Positions 1 to 5,227 of a stretch of DNA of 5,227 bases are shown here, piece by piece; positions within the stretch are counted from its first letter, which is position 1, and the number at the start of each line of letters is the position of its first letter. Both the position numbers and the translations under genes were made by a program. A model generated the notes under the pieces. That model searched no databases. It saw only the letters and a list, made by a program, of their open reading frames with translations, and was not told the DNA's origin. This DNA comes from Geobacter sp. UBA1603. GTDB lineage: Bacteria > Desulfobacterota > Desulfuromonadia > Geobacterales > Pseudopelobacteraceae. The stretch is from contig DCNF01000108.1 of assembly GCA_002322035.1 (NCBI GenBank), positions 1,421 to 6,647 on the forward strand, written 5' to 3'.

Positions 1-1232
1 TTCCGGGTCATCTCCACCAGCCCCAGCTCCGATATTTTGAGGATGTTGGTCTTGGACTTGTCACCTTTCAGCGCTTCTTCCAGGGCGGCAAATACCTTGT
101 CGCGATTGACCTCTTTTTCCATATCAATGAAATCGATGATGATGATGCCGCCGATATTGCGCAGCCGTAACTGGTAGGCGATCTCCTTGACCGCCTCCAG
201 ATTGGTCTTTAAGATCGTGTCCTCGAGATTGTGCTTGCCCACATACCGGCCGGTGTTGACGTCAATGGCAGTGAGCGCCTCGGTCTGCTCGATGATGATG
301 TAGCCGCCGCTCTTCAGCCAGACCTTGCGACCCAGGGCACGGCTGATCTCGACCTCCAGGCCGAAGTTGTCGAAAATCGGCTCTTCTTCGTCATACAGTT
401 CGATTGAGTATTTCATCTTGGGCATGAATGTTGAGATGAACTGGACAATCCGGTCGTGGTCGGGGCGTGAGTCGACAACGATCTTGTCAACCTGCTCGGT
501 CACGATGTCGCGGACAACTTTCTGAACAACATCAAGGTCGGAATGGATCAGCGACGGGGCATGGGCCTTGTCCTTGCGTTTGGCGATCTCGGCCCAGAGT
601 GTCGAAAGGTACTGCATATCGGAAATCAGGTCTTCTTCGCTTTTCCCCTCCGACACTGTCCGGACGATGTAGCCGGTGCCGGGCTGCTTGAGGCGCTCGA
701 CCACTTCCTTCAGCCGCTCGCGCTCCTGTTCATCTTCGATCCGGCGCGAAATCCCGATGTGATCGACTGTCGGCATATAGACCAGATGACGTCCGGGCAG
801 GGAAATGTGAGAGGTTATCCGGGCCCCCTTGGTGCCGATCGGCTCTTTGGAAACCTGCACGAGCAGCTCCTGCCCCTCCTGCAGCAGATCCTCGATCGGG
901 TGCAGCGGCCTGAAATCAGGATGGCCGGGCTGGGGCTGGCCATTGCCGCCGCCGACCTCGTGGTCTTTTTTTCCGTCATCCAGCAGGGACTCGTACTCCT
1001 CAATGGCGTCGAACACATCGGCAACATAGAGGAATGCCGCCTTCTCCAGGCCGATGTCGACAAATGCCGCCTGCATCCCGGGCAACACCCTGATAACCCT
1101 GCCCTTGTAGATATTACCCACGATCCCCTTTTCGCGGCTGCGCTCAATATAGAGTTCGGCAATTGTCCCGTTCTCGATCAGCGCAATCCGTGTCTCGTGG
1201 GATGCCGCGTTGATAACCAGTTCAGCTCCCAT
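1..1232 (-). CDS. rng: Ribonuclease G (RNase E/G family), 3' end cut by the window edge
   Basis: Endoribonuclease of the RNase E/G family. In characterised bacteria it matures the 5' end of 16S rRNA and takes part in mRNA decay in the cytoplasm. About 410 codons are present; E. coli RNase G has 489, so the C-terminus with the CxxC zinc-link is missing. The protein begins MGAELVINAASHETR, close to E. coli MTAELLVN. An S1 domain follows (about residues 37-128, with GIVGNIYKGRV and PGMQAAFVDIGLEKAAFL), then the 5'-sensor region (GTKGARITSHISLPGR) and the DNase I-like catalytic part. The two magnesium-binding aspartates are D324 in TAIDVNTG and D367 in IIIDFIDM, 43 residues apart, as are D303 and D346 of RNase E. 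The visible end reads ELGLVEMTR, as in the family. The S1 domain carries an acidic, Gly/Pro-rich insertion at about residues 75-112. I chose ATG 1232 over ATG 1238 because GGAG lies 8 bases upstream and the family N-terminus matches there. It is the second gene of an operon with the radical SAM gene. Confidence 0.96.
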   Translation of the reverse strand, partial: MGAELVINAASHETRIALIENGTIAELYIERSREKGIVGNIYKGRVIRVLPGMQAAFVDIGLEKAAFLYVADVFDAIEEYESLLDDGKKDHEVGGGNGQPQPGHPDFRPLHPIEDLLQEGQELLVQVSKEPIGTKGARITSHISLPGRHLVYMPTVDHIGISRRIEDEQERERLKEVVERLKQPGTGYIVRTVSEGKSEEDLISDMQYLSTLWAEIAKRKDKAHAPSLIHSDLDVVQKVVRDIVTEQVDKIVVDSRPDHDRIVQFISTFMPKMKYSIELYDEEEPIFDNFGLEVEISRALGRKVWLKSGGYIIIEQTEALTAIDVNTGRYVGKHNLEDTILKTNLEAVKEIAYQLRLRNIGGIIIIDFIDMEKEVNRDKVFAALEEALKGDKSKTNILKISELGLVEMTR

Positions 1233-1237
1233 GTGCA

Positions 1238-3748
1238 TTACTCCGTTTCCGTATATGAATGTGAAATCGAATCGTTTGAGGCGTGGAAGAATACCGCGAG
1301 TTTCTCCACCCGCAGGTCGTCCATGCCGATACTGCTGTCGCCGGTAATGGCCCGCAGATACTCGACCGGTTTACCGCGGCCGGCGACCAGTTCCAGGCTG
1401 TCCCGGCCAACCTGCAGGGAGCGCAATTCCTGGCGCAGGTCGATCTGCTGGGCTGTTCCTTTTTTGGACCGTGCAATCACGAAACTAGAGTGTGCCATAA
1501 ATTGCTCACATTGTGTTTCGAGATCACCAAACTCGCGATTGATCGGGCTTACCCGGTAGAGAGTGGCATCAATCAGCACCGAGAGCGATGGTGATTTAAC
1601 GTCAATCAGCGTGGCCTCAAGAATTGAAAGGCCGGCCGGCAGCACCCGGTTGAGCCGATCTGAGACCTCGTCTGCTGTCATGCCGTCGGCGATGAACATA
1701 TCCATGTATTCCGCCCGGGATTCGATTCCGACCGACGTTGCCGTGGCAAACGAAAAACGGGGATGGGGATGGAAGCCCTGGGAGAACAGGATCGGCACCC
1801 CGGCCCGGCTGACAGCTCTGGTAAACACCGTAATCAGCTCCAGATGGCTCAAAAAGCGCATCATGCCGTTTTTGGCAAACCGCAGCCGTACCCTGCGGGG
1901 GAGAGGCGGGTCGGCAGCGCGAGTTTCGCTGACCGGGATCGGCCTGTCAGCGGCGCTTCTGTTATTGATCAGCGAGAAATCACAGACGCCGCAGTCCCCG
2001 CACCTGCCGGCCCGGCAGTCCGGGGTTGGCAGTCCTTCCAGCGCCCGCTGGCGTTCAGCCAGCAGAAACTGACGGCTGACGCCGCAATCAATATGATCCC
2101 AGGGAAGAGTCTCGTCGATACCCCGGCCGCGCAGGTACCAGGAGGGGTCGATACCGCATTCGTCAAAAGCCTGCATCCACCGGTCACGGGAAAAATGGTC
2201 GCCCCAGCCGTCAAACCGGCACCCCAACTCCACCGCCCTCTTCAGCACCGGTGCCAGACGCCGGTCCCCCCGGGCAAATACCCCCTCCATGAACGAAAGC
2301 GCTGCGTCGTGCCATTTGAAGTTGAGCTTGCGACGCTTGAGTTCATCCCGCAGGACGGTCTGGCGGTGACGGGTTTCCTCGCTTGATATCTGCGGTTCCC
2401 ATTGAAAGGGGGTGTGGGCCTTGGGCACAAACGTGCTGACCGATACATTGACCTCGCCCGGCACACCGGCCAGCTTGGCCCGGTCCTTGACCCGCCGGGA
2501 AAGGTCGGCAATCTGGAGGATGTCATCTCCAGTTTCACCCGGCAGACCGATCATGAAGTAGAGCTTGATCAACCGCCAGCCGGCCTGGTAGACATGTGCG
2601 GCAGTTTCAAGCAGATCGGCTTCGCTGATCCCCTTGTTGACCACCTGGCGCAGCCGTTCACTGCCGGCCTCGGGGGCCAGTGTAAACCCTGTTTTGCGGA
2701 CCTGGCGGATCTCGTTGATCAACTCCTCGGTCAGGGTTCCGACACGCAGTGAGGGGAGTGACACTGCCACACGATCACCGGCATGGCGGTGCATCAGCTC
2801 GGTCAACAGGGCGCTGACGCAGGAATAATCACCGGTTGAAAGGGACAAGAGCGATATTTCATCATACCCGGTCGCCTTCAGTGACCGACCGGCAACATCC
2901 AGGACCGTTTCCGGAGACCGCTCCCGTAAGGGGCGGTACACATATCCGGCCTGGCAGAAGCGGCAGCCCCGGGTACAGCCGCGTGCAACCTCTACGGCAA
3001 CCCTGTCATGCACTGTCTTCATGAACGGGACGACCGGAGAATCAGGATAGGGTGCCGTATCCAGATCAGCCACAAAACGCCGGCGCACCCTGGCGCGCTC
3101 GCCCTGGACGGCATCGATCCTCTCCAGGGTCCCATCCTCGTGATACACTGGCTCAAAAAATGACGGGGCATAAACACCGTCGATTTTCGCCAGCCGCTCC
3201 AGAATGGCTGATTTTGAAAGGCCGGCCTGGCGGGCGGTACGCACGGCATCGGAAATGTCCAGCACCGCCTCTTCGCCATCACCGATCAGAAAGGCATCAA
3301 AAAAAGGCGCCAGCGGTTCGGGATTATAGGCACAGGGGCCGCCACCGATTACCAGCGGATCACTGGTGCCGCGCTCTGACGCGTGCAGTGGAACACCGGC
3401 CAGACGCAGCATATTCAGAATATTTGAGTAGGAAAGCTCGTACTGGAGGGTAAAGCCGATCACCGTGCAGTCGGCCAGGGGTGTTGCCGTCTCCAGGGTT
3501 GCCAGGCGGGTGCCTGAAGCGATCAGCTGCGTTTCCATGTCTGGCCAGGGTGCAAAAACCCGCTCGGCGGCAATTCCATCGGCGGAATTGAGAATATGAT
3601 AGAGGATCCGCAGCCCCAGGTGGCTCATGCCGACTTCATACACATCGGGAAATGCCAGGGCCCAGCGGACATCGGGCATTTCCTTGGCAATGGCACCCAT
3701 TTCGCCACCCATGTAGCGTGCGGGTTTTTCAACAGCGAGAAGATTCAT
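1238..3748 (-). CDS. B12-binding-like radical SAM protein fused to DUF2344 (TIGR03960 + TIGR03936 type), function unknown
   Basis: 836-residue cytoplasmic protein. The N-terminal part (about 1-230) is Rossmann-like, of the B12-binding type, with PLVIGGGPCAYNPEPLAPFF and the turn IGDGEE. The radical SAM core (about 245-470) has the 4Fe-4S motif C258-x3-C262-x2-C265 within GCTRGCRFCQAGY, and GLPGE at 401-405. A linker at 578-589 holds a second cysteine group, C578-x4-C583-x2-C586-x2-C589. The C-terminal DUF2344 domain (about 615-815) contains MMRFLSHLEL and SQGFHPHPRFSFA. The two halves are separate neighbouring genes in many Firmicutes and fused in others; both families are uncharacterised. 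I see no canonical DxHxxG cobalamin motif, so B12 binding is uncertain. The start is ATG 3748, because the following MNLLAVEKPARY fits the family. The Shine-Dalgarno is poor: AAGGA lies 15 bases upstream. Linkage to rng suggests a role in rRNA or ribosome modification, but this is inference. I found no convincing minus-strand promoter in the 128-base spacer. Confidence 0.93.
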   Translation of the reverse strand: MNLLAVEKPARYMGGEMGAIAKEMPDVRWALAFPDVYEVGMSHLGLRILYHILNSADGIAAERVFAPWPDMETQLIASGTRLATLETATPLADCTVIGFTLQYELSYSNILNMLRLAGVPLHASERGTSDPLVIGGGPCAYNPEPLAPFFDAFLIGDGEEAVLDISDAVRTARQAGLSKSAILERLAKIDGVYAPSFFEPVYHEDGTLERIDAVQGERARVRRRFVADLDTAPYPDSPVVPFMKTVHDRVAVEVARGCTRGCRFCQAGYVYRPLRERSPETVLDVAGRSLKATGYDEISLLSLSTGDYSCVSALLTELMHRHAGDRVAVSLPSLRVGTLTEELINEIRQVRKTGFTLAPEAGSERLRQVVNKGISEADLLETAAHVYQAGWRLIKLYFMIGLPGETGDDILQIADLSRRVKDRAKLAGVPGEVNVSVSTFVPKAHTPFQWEPQISSEETRHRQTVLRDELKRRKLNFKWHDAALSFMEGVFARGDRRLAPVLKRAVELGCRFDGWGDHFSRDRWMQAFDECGIDPSWYLRGRGIDETLPWDHIDCGVSRQFLLAERQRALEGLPTPDCRAGRCGDCGVCDFSLINNRSAADRPIPVSETRAADPPLPRRVRLRFAKNGMMRFLSHLELITVFTRAVSRAGVPILFSQGFHPHPRFSFATATSVGIESRAEYMDMFIADGMTADEVSDRLNRVLPAGLSILEATLIDVKSPSLSVLIDATLYRVSPINREFGDLETQCEQFMAHSSFVIARSKKGTAQQIDLRQELRSLQVGRDSLELVAGRGKPVEYLRAITGDSSIGMDDLRVEKLAVFFHASNDSISHSYTETE
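1241..1244 (-). promoter_or_regulatory. Ribosome binding site of rng inside the end of the upstream gene
   Basis: GGAG on the minus strand lies within the last codons of the radical SAM gene. It is 8 bases from ATG 1232 but only 2 bases from the in-frame ATG at 1238, which itself overlaps the upstream stop codon as TAATG. The spacing favours ATG 1232. The overlap suggests that ribosomes finishing the upstream gene can restart on rng. Confidence 0.6.
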
Positions 3749-3835
3749 AACGTCGAGGGGATATCCTTGTCTGGCAATAAAGAAAGGGACTTTATCAAAT
3801 CAAGCCGCGGAAGTGAAGCGAAATACATTTTTTTC

Positions 3836-3864
3836 TTGCAATTTACAGCGAGCGGTGGTATCAA
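3836..3864 (+). promoter_or_regulatory. Probable sigma-70 promoter of tRNA-Leu
   Basis: TTGCAA (3836-3841) and TATCAA (3859-3864) are separated by exactly 17 bases, and each matches 4 of 6 consensus positions. An A/T tract at 3820-3835 just upstream could act as an UP element. A start near 3871 would leave a leader of about 6 bases before the tRNA. TTGCAA is its own reverse complement, but no good -10 box follows it on the minus strand. Confidence 0.45.
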
Positions 3865-3876
3865 AATCATCCTTGT

Positions 3877-3963
3877 GCCCAGGTGGTGGAATTGGTAGAC
3901 ACGCAAGATTCAGGTTCTTGTGCTCGCAAGGGTGTGCTGGTTCGAGTCCAGTCCTGGGCACCA
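3877..3963 (+). tRNA. tRNA-Leu (CAG anticodon), CCA encoded
   Basis: This 87-base tRNA reads CUG leucine codons. The acceptor arms GCCCAGG (3877-3883) and CCTGGGC (3953-3959) pair fully. The D-stem is GTG/CAC (3886-3888 with 3900-3902), and the loop contains the typical GGAATTGGTAGA. The anticodon stem is CAAGA/TCTTG (3904-3908 with 3916-3920), and its loop TTCAGGT places CAG at 3911-3913. A long variable arm (CTC-GCAA-GGG) marks a class II tRNA, as expected for leucine. The T-stem is GCTGG/CCAGT with loop TTCGAGT. The discriminator is A3960, followed by CCA. It is transcribed away from the radical SAM operon. An integrase remnant lies just downstream, so this tRNA may have served as an integration site. 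Confidence 0.97.
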
Positions 3964-4004
3964 ATTCAACAATTTCAGTAAGTTAGACTGTAAAGATTAG
4001 AGAG

Positions 4005-4052
4005 AACCCGTATTTGTCACAGTTTCCATGCTGTGAAGAAAGCGGGTTTTTT
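4005..4052 (+). terminator. Rho-independent terminator-like hairpin after tRNA-Leu
   Basis: AACCCG (4005-4010) pairs with CGGGTT (4043-4048), and TCACAG (4017-4022) pairs with CTGTGA (4031-4036) around the loop TTTCCATG. The six bases between the two stems on each side also pair partly (G-U and A-U pairs with two mismatches), so the hairpin is nearly continuous. It ends in six T residues (4047-4052). It most likely terminates the tRNA transcript about 40 bases after its 3' end. The next ATG (4054) follows the T tract directly, so the hairpin could also have limited read-through into the former integrase gene. Confidence 0.7.
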
Positions 4053-4053
4053 C

Positions 4054-4350
4054 ATGTCTATTACTTATCTGTTCAGCCGAAAGGGAGTCTATTATTTTCG
4101 CCAATGGGTTCCCCTTGATCTCCGTCCTCATTACAACAACAGGGCAGACATCACAAGGAGCCTAAAGACTACTGACAGCAAACAGGCACTGCTTGGTCGG
4201 TACGATATATGTGACCATACGAAACCCACCACCGGCAACCTGAATTTGCAAAGAACTAATAAGTCAGTCCAACATCTTGAAATAAGGTACTTTTCTTCCC
4301 GGATTCAAAAGAATGGAAAAAGCATAACGAAAAATAGAATACATATCTGA
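4054..4350 (+). pseudogene. Remnant of a phage-type integrase: N-terminal DUF6538-like piece only
   Basis: The 98-residue open frame begins MSITYLFSRKGVYYFRQWVP. Residues 1-47, including YYFRQWVPLDLRPHY and ITRSLKTTDSKQAL, resemble the N-terminal DUF6538 domain of tyrosine recombinases, typically written as YYFRRRVPxDLRPHF followed by RSLRTxD. Complete members run to several hundred residues and carry the R-H-R-Y catalytic domain. Here the likeness stops at about residue 47 (base 4194), and the remaining 51 residues look like unrelated translated DNA. An in-frame GTG at 4033 would lie within the hairpin, so I prefer ATG 4054, although no good Shine-Dalgarno precedes it. The position 90 bases after a tRNA 3' end fits an integrase at one end of an element. 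The catalytic part and the rest of the element are absent. The DUF6538 match comes from memory of the motif and not from a search. Confidence 0.6.
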
Positions 4351-4364
4351 TGAAGGAGATCACC
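4195..4364 (+). other. AT-rich leader of tupA, no clear gene
   Basis: This stretch lies between the end of integrase likeness and the tupA start. It is AT-rich with no recognisable protein signal. TAGAAT at 4335-4340 matches a -10 box at 5 of 6 positions but lacks a -35 partner at 16-18 bases. An imperfect palindrome, GGT-N3-ATATAT-N3-ACC (4199-4216), could be an operator, but this is speculative. I see no molybdenum-cofactor-type riboswitch fold and no terminator. Confidence 0.35.
4353..4358 (+). promoter_or_regulatory. Strong ribosome binding site of tupA, sets the start at 4365
   Basis: AAGGAG lies 6 bases before ATG 4365. An in-frame ATG at 4350 sits upstream of this site and would place the Shine-Dalgarno inside the coding region, so 4365 is the real start. 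Confidence 0.85.
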
Positions 4365-5222
4365 ATGTCTATACGAAACTTGCTGTTACGTATCACAACT
4401 CTGATTTCAGTTCTGGCAGTACTCGCCTGGGGAGCTGTCGCTCTGGCCGCCCCCAAGACGGTTATCCTGGCCACGACCACCAGCACCCAGGACTCCGGAC
4501 TGCTTGATGTTCTGGTTCCCCAGTTCCAGAAGGAGAGCGGATTCCAGGTGAAGACGATTTCTGTCGGTTCCGGACAGGCAATGAAGATGGGTGAAAAGGG
4601 AGAGGCCGATGTTCTGCTGGTGCATTCTCCCGATGCCGAAAAGAAATTCATGGCCGACGGCTTCGGTACGGCACGCCGTCTGGTGATGCACAATGATTTC
4701 ATCATCGTCGGTCCGGCTAACGACCCGGCAAAGGTCAAGAGTGCTGACAGTGCTGCCGAGGCGCTGAAGCAGATTGCTCAGTCAGGGCAGGTGTTCGCAT
4801 CACGGGGAGACAATTCAGGCACTCATGCCAAGGAGAAGTCACTCTGGAAAGCCGCCGGCATCAATCCTGAAGGTCAGAAATGGTATCAGCAGACCGGTCT
4901 CGGCATGGGGCAGACCCTGAATGTTGCGGCAGAGAAGAAGGGATACACCCTGACCGACCGTGCAACCTATCTGGCGCTGAAAAAGAGCGTCGGCATGACC
5001 ATACTGAGTGAAGGCGACAATAAGCTGCTCAACATCTATCACGTCATTGAGATCAACTCGACCAAATGGCCGAAAGTGAACGTCGCCGGTGGGAAAGCCT
5101 TCGCGGATTTCATGGTCGCAAAGAAGACACAGGAAATCATCGGTAGCTTTGGCGTGGATAAGTATGGCGCTCCGCTGTTCTTCCCTGATGCCGGCAAGAA
5201 GCCAGAGTCTTTAGGGTTGTAG
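4365..5222 (+). CDS. tupA: Tungstate ABC transporter substrate-binding protein TupA
   Basis: Periplasmic protein that captures tungstate and delivers it to the TupB permease and TupC ATPase, supplying tungsten for enzymes such as aldehyde oxidoreductases or formate dehydrogenases. The 285-residue product has a Sec signal peptide: MSIRNLLLR, then a hydrophobic stretch at about 10-27, then ALA-A near residue 28 as the cleavage site. The mature part shows the TupA signatures: ATTTSTQDSG (residues 36-45) for oxyanion binding, SVGSGQAMKMG (66-76), ADVLLVHSP (81-89), and SRGDNSGTHAKE (146-157), whose arginine is expected to contact the anion. The length is normal for the family and the frame is intact through the TAG stop. 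A phosphate- or other oxyanion-binding paralogue is possible, but TTTSTQDSG with RGDNSGTH is typical of TupA. No partner gene is visible; tupB would be expected after 5222. It appears to be transcribed from its own promoter in the AT-rich leader. Confidence 0.93.
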   Translation: MSIRNLLLRITTLISVLAVLAWGAVALAAPKTVILATTTSTQDSGLLDVLVPQFQKESGFQVKTISVGSGQAMKMGEKGEADVLLVHSPDAEKKFMADGFGTARRLVMHNDFIIVGPANDPAKVKSADSAAEALKQIAQSGQVFASRGDNSGTHAKEKSLWKAAGINPEGQKWYQQTGLGMGQTLNVAAEKKGYTLTDRATYLALKKSVGMTILSEGDNKLLNIYHVIEINSTKWPKVNVAGGKAFADFMVAKKTQEIIGSFGVDKYGAPLFFPDAGKKPESLGL

Positions 5223-5227
5223 TTACG

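Noticed and set aside
543..1559. A 338-codon plus-strand open frame opposite rng and the end of the radical SAM gene
   Set aside because: It lies fully antisense to conserved coding DNA, crosses the junction of two genes, has no recognisable motif and is explained by GC-rich codon use on the other strand.
1763..2386. A 207-codon plus-strand open frame within the radical SAM gene region
   Set aside because: It is antisense to the conserved DUF2344 and linker coding region, with low-complexity composition and no ribosome binding site or known domain.
3596..3898. A 100-codon plus-strand open frame running into the tRNA gene
   Set aside because: It overlaps the start of the radical SAM gene in antisense and ends inside tRNA-Leu, which a real gene here would not do.
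4350..4364. Upstream ATG 4350 as the tupA start
   Set aside because: The AAGGAG ribosome binding site would then be within the coding sequence; ATG 4365 has ideal spacing and gives a normal signal peptide.
3964..4364. An attachment-site direct repeat of the tRNA 3' end
   Set aside because: I looked for a second copy of the T-arm/acceptor sequence downstream of the tRNA within the window and found none, so no att pair can be annotated.
4195..4364. A molybdenum/tungsten cofactor riboswitch before tupA
   Set aside because: The leader is AT-rich and lacks the multi-stem GC-rich structure expected for that RNA; no convincing long-range pairing was seen by eye.
4256..4738. A 160-codon minus-strand open frame opposite the tupA start
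   Set aside because: It covers the tupA signal peptide and binding motif in antisense, has a Ser/Arg/Ala-rich shadow composition and shows no family features.

Overview
The window looks like chromosomal DNA from an anaerobic delta-proteobacterium. The order Desulfuromonadales (Geobacter or Pelobacter relatives) is my best guess. That guess rests on the fused radical SAM-DUF2344 protein joined to RNase G and on a tungstate-binding protein; no taxonomic marker was searched. The coding DNA is GC-rich, while the 400 bases after the tRNA are visibly richer in A and T.

Region 1 (1-3748, minus strand) is a two-gene operon. The first gene encodes an 836-residue protein with a B12-binding-like N-terminus, a radical SAM core and a C-terminal DUF2344 domain. 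Its stop codon overlaps an ATG (TAATG) of rng, which encodes ribonuclease G and runs off the left edge. The rng start with the best Shine-Dalgarno spacing lies 6 bases further in. The arrangement suggests translational coupling and a shared role in rRNA or ribosome maturation. The radical SAM protein has no known reaction that I can name.

Region 2 (3749-3963) is a short divergent spacer holding a plausible sigma-70 promoter, followed on the plus strand by a complete tRNA-Leu with anticodon CAG and an encoded CCA end.

Region 3 (3964-4364) is AT-rich. It contains a strong terminator-like hairpin and then a broken N-terminal piece of a tyrosine-recombinase-type integrase. This is the usual layout of an element that integrated into a tRNA 3' end, but the rest of the element is not here. 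It is probably the scar of a lost or rearranged island.

Region 4 (4365-5222, plus strand) is a complete tupA, the periplasmic tungstate-binding protein of a TupABC transporter. The permease and ATPase genes would be expected just past the right edge.

I see no clearly new system. The items most worth following up are the uncharacterised radical SAM/RNase G pair, with its second cysteine cluster, and the integrase scar between tRNA-Leu and tupA.
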